DNA of 64,000 bases from Variovorax sp. HW608 (GCF_900090195.1 NZ_LT607803.1:620001-684000), one strand, 5' to 3'. Positions 36,660 through 46,266 are shown, counted from the first letter of the stretch. Numbers and translations are program-made. Notes: a model not told the origin generated them from the letters alone.

Positions 36660-37495
36660 GGTCCACGGCACGCAACAAAGGCATCCGGCACGCGGTGCAG
36701 GCGCTGCGCGCCATCGTGCTGCGCGAGCTGCTCCGGTTCTGGCAGCAGAAGACCCGCCTCGTCTCTGCGCTGGTGCGGCCGGTGCTGTGGCTCGCGGTCT
36801 TCGCGGCCGGGTTCCGCAACGTCTTCGGCGTGGCCATCATCGCGCCCTACGACAGCTACATCCCCTACGACGTCTACATCGCGCCTGGGCTCATCGGCAT
36901 GGTGCTGCTGTTCAACGGCATGCAGTCCTCGCTGGCCATGGTCTACGACCGCGAGATGGGCCTGATGCGGCTGCTCCTGACCGCGCCGCTGCCGCGCTGG
37001 TGGGTGCTGCTCGCGAAGATGTTCGCCACGGCGCTGCTGAGCCTCGTGCAGGTGCTGGCCTTCGTCGCGGTCGCGGCGCTGCTCGGCACCGAGCTGCCGA
37101 TCGCGCCGCCGGCATCGCTGCACGCGCTGTTCGCGACCTTGGCCTCGGCGCTGATGCTGGCGTCGCTCGGCCTGCTGCTCTCGGTGTACGTGCGGCAACT
37201 GGAGAACTTCGCCGGCGCGATGAACTTCGTGATCTTCCCGATGTACTTCCTTTCCACCGCGCTCTATCCGCTGTGGAAGCTCGAGGAGTCGGGCGCGACC
37301 TGGGTCTACCGGGTGGCGCAGTTCAACCCGTTCACGCATGCGGTCGAGTGGATCCGCTTCGCGCTCTACGGCAAGGACCCGGGGCTCGCGCCGCTGATCG
37401 TGCTCGGCACGCTGGCAGTGTGCTTCACGCTGGCCTGCCGCGGCTACGACCCGCAGCGCGGCTTCGGCGGCCTGGCGCAACGGGGGACGGCATGA
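36656..37495 (+). CDS. ABC-2 type permease, PQQ alcohol dehydrogenase-associated
   Basis: A 279-aa integral membrane protein with about six hydrophobic segments (L-V-R-P-V-L-W-L-A-V-F-A-A-G-F, G-L-I-G-M-V-L-L-F-N-G-M, L-I-V-L-G-T-L-A-V-C-F). The F-P-M-Y-F-L-S-T-A-L-Y-P signature is that of ABC-2 exporters. ATGA overlaps on both sides couple it to its neighbours. Confidence 0.88.
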   Translation: MRSTARNKGIRHAVQALRAIVLRELLRFWQQKTRLVSALVRPVLWLAVFAAGFRNVFGVAIIAPYDSYIPYDVYIAPGLIGMVLLFNGMQSSLAMVYDREMGLMRLLLTAPLPRWWVLLAKMFATALLSLVQVLAFVAVAALLGTELPIAPPASLHALFATLASALMLASLGLLLSVYVRQLENFAGAMNFVIFPMYFLSTALYPLWKLEESGATWVYRVAQFNPFTHAVEWIRFALYGKDPGLAPLIVLGTLAVCFTLACRGYDPQRGFGGLAQRGTA

Positions 37496-38469
37496 CGACG
37501 CGGCGCACGCTGCTTCGCGCGGCGGCCGCTGCGGCGACGGTCGCGGCCGCGCCCTGGATTCCGGCCCGTGCGGCCGAGACCGCGTTCCCGCAACACGCCC
37601 TGTCCCTGTGGGTGCCATGGGCCGCTGGCGGCGGCACGGACATCACGCTGCGCCTGCTCGCCGAGCTCGCAGCGGACCAGCTCGGCCAGCCCATCGTCGT
37701 CGAGAACCGCGGCGGCGCGGGCGGCACGCTGGCGATGCCGGTGCTGCAGAAGTCGCCCCCCGACGGCTACACGCTGGCGCAGATGCCGCAGACGGTGTTT
37801 CGCGCACCGTTCACGCAGAAGGTCGCGTGGGACCCGATCCGCGACACCACGCCGATCCTGCAGGTCAGCGGCGTGACCTTCGGCCTGCTGGTGCCGGCGG
37901 CGAGTCCGCTCTGCAGCGTGGCCGATCTGCTCGCGCAGGCTGCGGCCGACCCCGGCCGGATGACCATCGCGACCAACGGCATCGGGACCACGCCGCACGT
38001 GGTGCTCGAGGCGCTGTTCGCCAAGCACGGCCTCGGCTTCATCCACGTGCCGTACAAGGGCGTGGCCGAGCAGATGATCGCGCTCTCGACGGGGCAGGTG
38101 ATGGCCGGCGTCAACGCCAACGGCTTCGCGCCCTTCGTCGATTCGGGCCGCCTGCGCCTGCTGGCGACCTTCGGCGCGGCCCGTTCCAGGCGCTGGCCGG
38201 AGGTGCCGACGATGAGCGAACTGGGCCACGGCATCGTCGCGATGTCGCCCTATGGCCTCGCCGGGCCGCGCGGCATGCCCAACTCCGTCGTGCAGCGGCT
38301 GCATGACGCCTTCAAGAGCGCGCTCTTCGACCCGCGGCACGTTGCCGAACTCGCCAAGTACGACCAGGATGTCGCTTATCTCGACAGCGCCGCCTACGGC
38401 CGCAGCATGCGCGAGGCCTATGTGTCCGAGAAGCGCACCGTGGAGCGCCTGGGCCTGGCCCCGGCGTGA
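37492..38469 (+). CDS. Bug-family (tripartite tricarboxylate) periplasmic receptor inside the pqq operon
   Basis: A 325-aa Bug protein with a Tat-type leader (M-T-T-R-R-T-L-L-R-A). Family motifs are V-P-W-A-A-G-G-G-T-D-I-T-L-R, V-E-N-R-G-G-A-G-G-T-L-A, S-P-P-D-G-Y-T-L and V-P-Y-K-G-V-A-E-Q. No TctA/TctB membrane genes are present. Its place inside the PQQ operon, coupled on both sides, suggests a role with the alcohol system, for example ligand sensing or delivery; this is inference. Confidence 0.88.
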   Translation: MTTRRTLLRAAAAAATVAAAPWIPARAAETAFPQHALSLWVPWAAGGGTDITLRLLAELAADQLGQPIVVENRGGAGGTLAMPVLQKSPPDGYTLAQMPQTVFRAPFTQKVAWDPIRDTTPILQVSGVTFGLLVPAASPLCSVADLLAQAAADPGRMTIATNGIGTTPHVVLEALFAKHGLGFIHVPYKGVAEQMIALSTGQVMAGVNANGFAPFVDSGRLRLLATFGAARSRRWPEVPTMSELGHGIVAMSPYGLAGPRGMPNSVVQRLHDAFKSALFDPRHVAELAKYDQDVAYLDSAAYGRSMREAYVSEKRTVERLGLAPA

Positions 38470-40577
38470 CCAAGATGCCGCGGCCGTGGGTGTTCTGGGT
38501 CGCCACGATGCTGATCTGCCTTGCGGGCCACGCAGAGGCCGGCGTGATGACGCGCGCCGAGATCCAGAAGGCGCTGCCGTCGTCCTTGACCGTCGGCGAG
38601 CGCGATGCGCAACTGCCGGTCTGGCCGATCTTCAGGCAGGACGCGACCGAGACGGTGCTCGCGGGCTATGTCTTCGAGTCGATCGACTTCGCGCCGATTC
38701 CCGGCTTCTCCGGCACGCCGTTCAACCTGCTCGTCGCGCTCGATGCCAAGGGCACGTTCCTCGAGGTCCGCGTGCTCTCGCACCACGAGCCGGTGTTTCT
38801 CGAAGGACTGGGCGAAGCGCCCCTCATCCGTTTCGCCGACCAGTACCAGGGGCTCTCGCTGCGGCAGAACATCAAGATCGGCTCCAACGCCAACCGGGGC
38901 GAGGAAAGCGGCAGCGCCAACGTCTACATCGACGGCGTGGCCAAGGCGACGGCCTCGGTGCGCATCCTGAACCAGAGCCTGCTGTCGTCGGGCCTGCGCG
39001 TGGCGCGCGCCAGGCTGGGCTTCGCGGCGGCACAGGACCCCGACCGGGTCGCGCGTGTGCGGCAGGACAGCTATGCGCCGATGGACTGGGAGGCCCTGCG
39101 CGAGGCGGGTCTTGTCCGGCACGTGCGCATCACGCAAGACATGGTGGAGAAGGCCTTCGACGGCAGCGGTGTCGAGTTGCCGGTCGCCGGACACGAGGAC
39201 GACAGCTTCTGCGACCTCTACATCGCCTACCTCAACGCACCGCCGGTCGGCCGCAACCTGCTGTCGGACGCCGGCTGGAAGCATCTGCTCGGGCGCATCG
39301 ACGAGGGTGACCACGCCTTCCTCGTGATCGCCGCCGGCCCCTACAGCTTCGTCGGCGACCGCTTCGTGCGCGGCGCGGTGCCGGACCGCCTGACGCTGAA
39401 GCAGAACGAGCTGCCCCTGGAACTGCGCGACCTCGACCTGGACGAGCCGCTCGACCTGCCGGCGAGCCTGCGCGGCGCCGATGCGAAGGTCTTCCGCGTG
39501 ATCGGCCCGGCGGGGCTCGATCCGGCGCAGGCCCTGGACTTCGCGCTGCGCGTGACGCGCGACAAGGGCATCGTCTACCCCGAACACATCGCGCGCAGCT
39601 TCGCGCTGCCGTACAGGCTGCCCGCGAGCCAGGTGACGATCCCGGCATCGACCGACAAGGGCTGGCAGGGCATCTGGCGCGCACGCGCCGCGGAGCTGGC
39701 AGTGCTGGCCGCCGCGCTGGTCCTGCTGGCGCTGGTGCTGGCCCGCCCCAAGTGGATCGTCGCCACGCCGGCGCGCCTCGCGCGCTTTCGCACCGGCTAC
39801 CTCGTGTTCACGCTGGTGTTCATCGGCTGGTTCGCTCAAGGGCAGTTGTCGATCGTGAACATCACGGCCGTGGTGCAGGCCCTCGTCGCCGGGCGCGACC
39901 TGGGCTTCCTGCTCTACGACCCGATGACGGTGGCGCTGTGGGCTTTCGTCGCGCTGACGCTGCTCGCATGGGGACGCGGCACCTTCTGCGGCTGGCTCTG
40001 CCCGTTCGGCGCCTTGCAGGAACTGGTGGCCCAGCTCGCGCGCTCCGCGGGAATCCGGCGCATCCGGCTGCACCGCGAACTCGATGCGAAGCTCAAGCGG
40101 CTGAAGTACGCGGTGCTCGCCGTCATCGTCGGCCTGGCCGTGGTGTCGCCGGCTTGGAGCGATCGCGCGGTGGAAGTCGAACCCTTCAAGACCGCGATCA
40201 CGCTGGGCTTCGTCCGATCGTGGCCCTTCGTGCTGTGGGCCGCCGGCTGGCTGCTCGCGGGCGCCTTCGTCTACAAGGGCTTCTGCCGCTATCTCTGCCC
40301 GCTCGGCGCCGGCCTCGGGCTGCTCGGGCGGGTGCGCCTGCTGCGCTGGATTCCGCGCCGCCGCGAATGCGGCACGCCCTGCCAGACCTGCCGCCACCGC
40401 TGCGAGTACCAGGCCATCCGGCCCGGCGGCGCGATCGTCTACGAGGAGTGCTTCCAGTGCCTGGACTGCGTGGCGATCCACGACAGCCCGCAGCGTTGCG
40501 CGCCGCTCATCGCCAGGGAACGCGAGCGCGTGATCCCGATCCGCCCGTTGCCGGCAACGGCGGGGAGCAAGGCATGA
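38466..40577 (+). CDS. NosR-like membrane flavo-iron-sulfur protein
   Basis: A 703-aa protein starting at GTG. After a signal-anchor comes an FMN-binding domain, where D-G-V-A-K-A-T (ending near residue 162) resembles the D-x-x-S/T-G-A-T flavinylation site with Thr as the likely FMN acceptor. A second soluble part and about five membrane helices follow, with the polyferredoxin motifs F-C-G-W-L-C-P-F-G and F-C-R-Y-L-C-P-L-G. The C-terminal ferredoxin-like Cys clusters are C-G-T-P-C-Q-T-C-R-H-R-C and E-C-F-Q-C-L-D-C. NosR in nitrous oxide reduction has the same layout, but no nos genes are here. It probably moves electrons between the quinone pool and the periplasm. The FMN transferase gene follows directly. 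Confidence 0.88.
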   Translation: MTKMPRPWVFWVATMLICLAGHAEAGVMTRAEIQKALPSSLTVGERDAQLPVWPIFRQDATETVLAGYVFESIDFAPIPGFSGTPFNLLVALDAKGTFLEVRVLSHHEPVFLEGLGEAPLIRFADQYQGLSLRQNIKIGSNANRGEESGSANVYIDGVAKATASVRILNQSLLSSGLRVARARLGFAAAQDPDRVARVRQDSYAPMDWEALREAGLVRHVRITQDMVEKAFDGSGVELPVAGHEDDSFCDLYIAYLNAPPVGRNLLSDAGWKHLLGRIDEGDHAFLVIAAGPYSFVGDRFVRGAVPDRLTLKQNELPLELRDLDLDEPLDLPASLRGADAKVFRVIGPAGLDPAQALDFALRVTRDKGIVYPEHIARSFALPYRLPASQVTIPASTDKGWQGIWRARAAELAVLAAALVLLALVLARPKWIVATPARLARFRTGYLVFTLVFIGWFAQGQLSIVNITAVVQALVAGRDLGFLLYDPMTVALWAFVALTLLAWGRGTFCGWLCPFGALQELVAQLARSAGIRRIRLHRELDAKLKRLKYAVLAVIVGLAVVSPAWSDRAVEVEPFKTAITLGFVRSWPFVLWAAGWLLAGAFVYKGFCRYLCPLGAGLGLLGRVRLLRWIPRRRECGTPCQTCRHRCEYQAIRPGGAIVYEECFQCLDCVAIHDSPQRCAPLIARERERVIPIRPLPATAGSKA

Positions 40578-41584
40578 AGCGGCGCCAGCTTCTGCGCGTG
40601 ACCTTGGGCCTCGGCGCGCTCGGCATCTTCGCGGGCCTGCCGCCCGCGGTGGCTTCGCTGCACTGGGCCCGACGCGCGATGCTGGGCTTCGGCACCACGC
40701 TCTCGCTGCAGGCCGGGCACGAGGATGCCGCCCTGCTGGAGCATGCGCTCGATGCGGCCGTGCAGGCGCTGCGCCGCATCGAGGGCCAGATGAGCCTCTT
40801 CGACCCCGACAGCGCGCTCTCGCGCCTGAACCGCGACGGCCTGCTGCACGCGCCGCCGGCTGAACTGGCCGAGGTCCTCGAGATCGCCCACAACGTCTCG
40901 CGCGACAACGACGGTGCGTTCGACGTCACGGTGCAGCCCCTGTGGCTCGCCTTCGCGGCCGCGCAGCGCGCCGGCCGCCTGCCCAGCCGGCAGGAGGTCC
41001 TGAGCGCGCGCGCCAGGGTGGACTGGCGGGCCCTGCAGGTCTCGCCGCACCTCGTCCGCTTCGACACGCCGGGCATGGCCGCGACGCTCAACGGCATCGC
41101 CCAAGGCTATGCGGCCGACCGCGTGCGCGCGGTGCTCGCATCGCACGGCGTGCGACATGCGCTGGTCGACGCCGGCGAGTTCGCGCCCCTGGGGTCCAAC
41201 CCCGAGGCGCGCCGCTGGACGCTGGGCATCGCCGACCCGCACGAGGAGCACGCGCTGATCGCGCGGCTGTTGACCGATGGCCGGTGCGTCGCCACCTCGG
41301 CCGACAACCTCACGTTCTTCAGTGCCGACCACCTGCACCACCACATCTTCGATCCGCACACCGGCTATTCGCCCACCGGGCTCTCGGCCGTGACCGTGGT
41401 GGCCGACAGCGGCGCGCTGGCCGATGCGCTGACCAAGGTCTTCTTCGTGGCGGGGCCCTCGCAGGCACGCGCGATCGCGCATCGGTGGAACGTGGACGCC
41501 CTGTGGGTCGACAAGGCCGGACGCTGGGAGGCCACGCCGGGCCTGCGGATCGAGCGGGCAAGTGACCCTCCTGCGAGAGGATGA
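40574..41584 (+). CDS. apbE: ApbE, FAD:protein FMN transferase
   Basis: A 336-aa periplasmic enzyme (basic leader M-K-R-R-Q-L-L-R-V-T) that attaches FMN to a Thr of target proteins. Motifs: M-S-L-F-D-P-D-S-A-L-S-R-L-N, G-A-F-D-V-T-V-Q-P-L-W, N-G-I-A-Q-G-Y-A-A-D and H-I-F-D-P-H-T-G. ATGA overlap with the NosR-like gene strongly suggests that protein is its substrate. Last gene of the operon. Confidence 0.92.
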   Translation: MKRRQLLRVTLGLGALGIFAGLPPAVASLHWARRAMLGFGTTLSLQAGHEDAALLEHALDAAVQALRRIEGQMSLFDPDSALSRLNRDGLLHAPPAELAEVLEIAHNVSRDNDGAFDVTVQPLWLAFAAAQRAGRLPSRQEVLSARARVDWRALQVSPHLVRFDTPGMAATLNGIAQGYAADRVRAVLASHGVRHALVDAGEFAPLGSNPEARRWTLGIADPHEEHALIARLLTDGRCVATSADNLTFFSADHLHHHIFDPHTGYSPTGLSAVTVVADSGALADALTKVFFVAGPSQARAIAHRWNVDALWVDKAGRWEATPGLRIERASDPPARG

Positions 41585-41745
41585 CGGTCTCTTGGCGGCG
41601 TCGATGTTGACCCAGGGCAGCGGCACATGGGCCAACTGGTGCAGTACCGGGATTGGGGCACCGGCAAGCTACGTCAGGCTCGCATCGCAACATACTGTTC
41701 ACGGCGAACGGTGCCGACAAAAGGCGCTCAGCGCCTTCCAATTGC

Positions 41746-43428
41746 TCACATGCCAGAGTAGTTCGGGCCCCCACTCCCTTCAGGCGTGACCCACACGATG
41801 TTCTGCGTCGGATCCTTGATGTCGCAGGTTTTGCAGTGGACGCAGTTCTGAGCGTTGATCACGAGTCTGTCGACATCATCCTGCTTGACGAACTCGTAGA
41901 CCCCGGCAGGGCAGTAGCGCGCTTCCGGCCCAGCGTAAATCGCTAGGTTCACGTGCACGGGAACCGAGGCGTCCCTCAGGGTCAAGTGGGCGGGTTGCTG
42001 CTCTTCGTGATTAGTGTTGGACATGAACACCGAGCTCAGGCGATCGAAGGTCAGCTCGCCATCTGGTTTGGGATAATTGATCTTTGGGCACTTGCTTGCC
42101 GGTTTCAGATACCGATGATCGGCCTGGCTGGCACTCAGTGTCCACGGCGGAGACTTGATGCCCAGCCGCGGCAGCAACCAATACTCGATGCCGGTGCCCA
42201 GCGTTCCGCCTACGATGCCCCACTTGAACCAGCGCTTCCAATTGCGCGCCTGGTGCAGCTCCTTGTACAGCCAGCTGTTCTCAAAGGCCTCGGGATAGGC
42301 ACGCAGCTCGTCGTGCTGGCGCTTGGCGGTGATGGCTTCAAAGGCGGCCTCGGCGGCCATCATGCCGGTCTTGATGGCGGCATGGCTTCCCTTGATGCGC
42401 GGGCCATTGAGGAAGCCTGCATCACAGCCGATCAACGCGCCGCCAGGGAACACCATCCGGGGCAGGCTCAACAAGCCGCCAGCGGTGATCGAACGCGCAC
42501 CGTAGCTTAGGCGCTTGCCACCTTCTATGTGCTTGCGAATGGCCGGATGGGTCTTCCAGCGCTGCATTTCCTCGAACGGGCTGAGCCAAGGGTTCTGGTA
42601 GTTGAGGCCGACGATGAAGCCCAACACGACCTTGTTGTCTTCCATGTGATAGAGGAAGCCGCCACCGTATGTGTCAGCCGTGAGTGGCCAGCCCGCGGCA
42701 TGCAGGACCAGACCCGGCTGCGCGCGCTCCGCAGGGACTTCCCACATCTCCTTGATGCCGATGGCGTAACTCTGCGGCGCCTTGCCTTCATCGAGCTTGA
42801 ATTTGGCGATCAGTGGCTTGCTCAGGTGGCCCCTCGAACCTTCGGCGAAGATGGTGTACTTGCCCAGCAGCTCCACGCCGAGCTGAAAGTTGTCGGTGGG
42901 CGCGCCCGACTTGTCGACGCCCATGTCGCCGGTGGCCACACCCTTCACCGAACCATCGTCGTTGTAGAGCACCTCGGCCGCAGCGAAGCCGGAGAAGATC
43001 TCGACCCCCAACCTATCCGCCTGCTCGGCAAGCCAACGCACCAGGTTGCCCAAGCTGATGACGTAGTTGCCCTCGTTGTGAAAGTTGTCGGGCATCAGGA
43101 ACGAGGGCGTGGAAAAGCAACGCGTCTCGGACAGAAACAGCGCCTCGTCCTTGGTCACCGGCTGGTTCAGCGGAGCGCCGAGTTCATTCCAGTCGGGGAA
43201 CAGCTCACTCAGCGCAATTGGATCCATTACCGCACCCGACAGGATGTGCGCGCCCGGCTCGGACCCCTTTTCCAGCACGGCCACGCTGATGTCCTTGCCG
43301 GCTTTCTCAGCCAATTGCTTGAGCCTGATCGCGGTCGACAGACCGGCAGGGCCTGCCCCTACGATCACCACGTCGTATTCCATCGACTCACGAGGGCCGA
43401 ACTGGGAAAGAATGATCTCGGATGTCAA
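41746..43428 (-). CDS. electron transfer flavoprotein-ubiquinone oxidoreductase
   Basis: A 560-aa inner-membrane ETF-QO. FAD site V-V-I-V-G-A-G-P-A-G-L-S; the 4Fe-4S site near the C-terminus is C-V-H-C-K-T-C-D-I-K-D-P with an earlier Cys in A-R-Y-C-P-A-G-V. It passes electrons from ETF (beta-oxidation, amino acid breakdown) to ubiquinone. No etfAB genes are in the window. Codon use is somewhat less GC-biased than in the surrounding PQQ genes, so it may have arrived separately. Converges with apbE and follows the TonB receptor gene on the same strand after 259 bases. Confidence 0.93.
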   Translation of the reverse strand: MTSEIILSQFGPRESMEYDVVIVGAGPAGLSTAIRLKQLAEKAGKDISVAVLEKGSEPGAHILSGAVMDPIALSELFPDWNELGAPLNQPVTKDEALFLSETRCFSTPSFLMPDNFHNEGNYVISLGNLVRWLAEQADRLGVEIFSGFAAAEVLYNDDGSVKGVATGDMGVDKSGAPTDNFQLGVELLGKYTIFAEGSRGHLSKPLIAKFKLDEGKAPQSYAIGIKEMWEVPAERAQPGLVLHAAGWPLTADTYGGGFLYHMEDNKVVLGFIVGLNYQNPWLSPFEEMQRWKTHPAIRKHIEGGKRLSYGARSITAGGLLSLPRMVFPGGALIGCDAGFLNGPRIKGSHAAIKTGMMAAEAAFEAITAKRQHDELRAYPEAFENSWLYKELHQARNWKRWFKWGIVGGTLGTGIEYWLLPRLGIKSPPWTLSASQADHRYLKPASKCPKINYPKPDGELTFDRLSSVFMSNTNHEEQQPAHLTLRDASVPVHVNLAIYAGPEARYCPAGVYEFVKQDDVDRLVINAQNCVHCKTCDIKDPTQNIVWVTPEGSGGPNYSGM

Positions 43429-43623
43429 TTTTTATTTCTCCCTGAACAAATATGCTGGATCAGCCCCTCGATTGCCGTGCCTTGCAGGCGCGCTAAGCGG
43501 GCGGCTTGGAATGGTAGCTTCACCACCTAAGCGCGAATGGCGCATACCACAATGGGTTCTCAGGGGAATCTTTGTGCACTACCCAAATGCCACGCGATGC
43601 TTGACACGCAAGAGGGGCGCAGC

Positions 43624-43677
43624 GTGAAAGCCCTCACTGTCCACTCCGCGAGGGATGCCCACGTGCGCGTGGTCTGA
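43624..43677 (+). pseudogene. possible N-terminal stub of a zinc alcohol dehydrogenase
   Basis: GTG-initiated 17 codons reading V-K-A-L-T-V-H-S-A-R-D-A-H-V-R-V-V then TGA, preceded by AGAGG. This looks like the first strand-turn-strand of medium-chain zinc dehydrogenases (M-K-A-L-x-x-H/Y-x-x-x-D-V-R-V). Nothing of the rest is present. It may mark a deletion scar between the ETF-QO and TonB receptor genes. The match is short. Confidence 0.3.
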
Positions 43678-43687
43678 AGGCGAGCTT

Positions 43688-46228
43688 CTAGCCACCAAAG
43701 GTATATCGCAGCCCCACCCACGCCGCGCGCGGCGCGCCCGGCGACATCAGGCTCGCGCGGCTCACCGGGTAGTCGCCGTTGGCGTTCTGCGGCAGCCCCC
43801 GTGCGATGTAGGCGCCGCCGGCGGTGAAGCCGTTCGCACCGAGCTGCCCGCCGGTCGTGTACCGGGCGTTGAACAGGTTCGCGATCTGCACGAAGAACTT
43901 CAGGTCGGCGCGCGGCTTGTAGTCGACCCCGAGGTTGAAGACGGCATAGCCCGCGCTGCGCCCCGGGCCGGTGTAGTACACGCCGTCGGGCACGTGCAGG
44001 CCGTTCTCGTTGCCGCGCAGGTTGGCGCCGCTCGATGCCAGCATGTCGAGGCCGATGCGCCACTGCGCGTTCGGCTCGTAGTCGGCGTAGAGCTTGAGCA
44101 CCTGCGGCGGCAGCCCCGGGATGCGGTCGCCGGGCCGGATGCGGATGTTGCCGTCGGTCCCGGGAAAGCCGGCCAGCGCCTGGTCGTTGCTGCTGTTGCC
44201 GGAGCCGCCGATCGTCTCCGCGCTGCGGTAGGTCGCGTCGAGCAGCATGAAGTTGCCGCCCAGGGTCAGGCCGCGCGCGGGCTTGGCGCTCAGGCCCATC
44301 TCGACCCCCTGCCGGCGCGTCTTGCCGAAGTTCTTGAAGTAGCCGAAGCCGCTCGAGTTGTCCGCGACGAACAGCAGGTCGTCGCGGTTGTCCGACCGGA
44401 ACACGCCGAGGTTCCAGGCGACGTCGGGCTGGATCACGCCGCGCAGGCCCGCCTCGAAGGTGGTGGTCACGACCTGCTTGAGCGGCGGGTCGCCCGCGAA
44501 GGAGTTGGGCAGCTTGCAGGGGGTCGACGGGTCGGCGCAGCCGAGCTCGATGGCCGTCGGCGCGCGGCTGCCCTGGTTGACGCCGGCATAGAGCGTAAGC
44601 GCCTGGCTCGGCGCGAAGGTCAGCCCGACCGCGGGGTTGAACCGGCTGAAGGTGGAGTGGCCGTCGAGCGAGCCGGGGCCGCCGCCGGGCTTGAGCTCGT
44701 CGGTGTTGTGGACGCTGGTGCGGTTGTAGCGGCCCGAGAGCGTGAGATGCGTGCGCGCATCGAGCGCGATGGTGTCGGTGGCATACACGCTGCCGGTGCT
44801 CGAGCGGCTCGACAGGCGCACGCGCGCGTCGAAGGCGTTCTCCGAATCCTGCGTGCCGTCGGCGAAGGCGCCGGGGCCGAACACCGGCGTGACGGTGCGG
44901 TCGGGGTTGATGTAGCCGAACTGCGTGCTCTGGCCGAAACGCACGCGGCTCGCGTCGTAGGCGGCGCCCATGACGAAGAGATGTTCGAGGCTCCCGGTCT
45001 TCGCTTCCGCCGAGAGCTGGCCCGCGAGGCCGTAGTTCTGCTGCCTGGTCTCGGTGCGGTTGATGAGGCCGTTGCACTTCTCGTTCGGCTCGGTGTTGAG
45101 CAGCGCGTTGGCGATGCAGCGCCATTTCGGAAACGGCGTGTTCGACGCGTTGGCGCCGCTCGCCGGATTGCCGGTGAAGCCCGCCGCGGCCAGCGCGGCA
45201 CGCTCCGCAGCGGTCGGCTGGTAGACCGATTCGCTGAGCGCCGCGTCGTTGACGTCGCCGTTGAAGGTGCTGGTCCTGATATTGCGGTAGTAGGTGTTGC
45301 CGGACAGCGTCCAGGTGTCGTCGAGCGCCTGCGTCAAGGCCAGGTTGACGAAGGCCGACTTGTTGCGCGTGTTGTCGGGGATGGTGCGCACGCTGGCCCA
45401 GTCGCGCTGCAGTGCGCCGAGCTCCTGCGTGCCGTTGCCCGTGAGGTCGTTGTCGGCGAACGCGGTCGTGAGCGAAATGCTGCCGTCCCGCGTCACATGC
45501 CCGACCTTGGCGAAGAGTTGGCGCACGTCGGAGGGCGAGTCAACGCGCCAGCCCTTCTCGTGGAAGCGGTTGCCGCTCACGAACCAGTTCCAGCCGCTGT
45601 CCTTGTCGCTGCCGCCGGTCTCGAACTCGGCGGCCGCGCGGCCCCAGGAGCCGCCCATCACCTGCACCGAGGTTCCGGGGTTGTGCAGCCCGTCCTTGGT
45701 CTGGATGACCAGCGCGCCGCCCAGCGTGTTGAGGCCGAACAGCGGGTTGCTGCCGGGCATCAGGGCCACTGTCGAGATGGCCGAGCGGGGGATCAGGTCC
45801 CAGCTCACCACGTCGCCGAAGGGCTGGTTCAGCCGCACGCCATCCATGTACACCGACAGTCCCTGCGGCGTGCCGGGCAGCGGCGAGGCGGTGAACCCGC
45901 GGTAGTTGACGTCGGGCTGGAACGGGTTGCCCTGTGTCTCGTTGATCGTCACGCCGCCGACGGCGCGCGAGAGGTAGTTGGTCAGGTCGGGCGAGTGCAG
46001 GCGTTCGAGATCCGCATCGGTGGCGGTCTGCACGTTGGAGGGCACGTGGTCGCGCGGCACGTCCAGCCCCGGCAAGGGTGTCGGCGCGACCACCACCACG
46101 GTCGACAGTTCGGCCGGCGCGTCCGGGTCTTCTTCTTCCGCGACGGCCGGGGTGGACTGGCCCAGCAGCAGAGCGGAGGCTGCCAGCGGGGCCAGCGTGA
46201 AGGCGGGAAAGCGGACGCGCCGACGCAT
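43688..46228 (-). CDS. TonB-dependent outer-membrane receptor of the alcohol dehydrogenase operon
   Basis: An 846-aa receptor with a signal peptide ending around P-A-V-A-E. The plug domain carries S-T-V-V-V-V-A-P-T-P-L-P, G-V-T-I-N-E-T-Q-G-N and Q-G-L-S-V-Y-M-D-G-V-R-L-N-Q-P-F-G. The barrel ends in an aromatic strand (W-V-G-L-R-Y-T-F-G-G). It lies downstream of the HiPIP and PQQ dehydrogenase genes in the same direction (38-base gap), so one transcript is likely. Given the lanthanide signature of that dehydrogenase, uptake of a lanthanide chelate is a reasonable but untested role; iron-siderophore uptake is the default alternative. Confidence 0.9.
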   Translation of the reverse strand: MRRRVRFPAFTLAPLAASALLLGQSTPAVAEEEDPDAPAELSTVVVVAPTPLPGLDVPRDHVPSNVQTATDADLERLHSPDLTNYLSRAVGGVTINETQGNPFQPDVNYRGFTASPLPGTPQGLSVYMDGVRLNQPFGDVVSWDLIPRSAISTVALMPGSNPLFGLNTLGGALVIQTKDGLHNPGTSVQVMGGSWGRAAAEFETGGSDKDSGWNWFVSGNRFHEKGWRVDSPSDVRQLFAKVGHVTRDGSISLTTAFADNDLTGNGTQELGALQRDWASVRTIPDNTRNKSAFVNLALTQALDDTWTLSGNTYYRNIRTSTFNGDVNDAALSESVYQPTAAERAALAAAGFTGNPASGANASNTPFPKWRCIANALLNTEPNEKCNGLINRTETRQQNYGLAGQLSAEAKTGSLEHLFVMGAAYDASRVRFGQSTQFGYINPDRTVTPVFGPGAFADGTQDSENAFDARVRLSSRSSTGSVYATDTIALDARTHLTLSGRYNRTSVHNTDELKPGGGPGSLDGHSTFSRFNPAVGLTFAPSQALTLYAGVNQGSRAPTAIELGCADPSTPCKLPNSFAGDPPLKQVVTTTFEAGLRGVIQPDVAWNLGVFRSDNRDDLLFVADNSSGFGYFKNFGKTRRQGVEMGLSAKPARGLTLGGNFMLLDATYRSAETIGGSGNSSNDQALAGFPGTDGNIRIRPGDRIPGLPPQVLKLYADYEPNAQWRIGLDMLASSGANLRGNENGLHVPDGVYYTGPGRSAGYAVFNLGVDYKPRADLKFFVQIANLFNARYTTGGQLGANGFTAGGAYIARGLPQNANGDYPVSRASLMSPGAPRAAWVGLRYTFGG

Positions 46229-46266
46229 GGGTCGTGTCTCTTCGGGCGCGCGTCCGCTGCCCGGCT

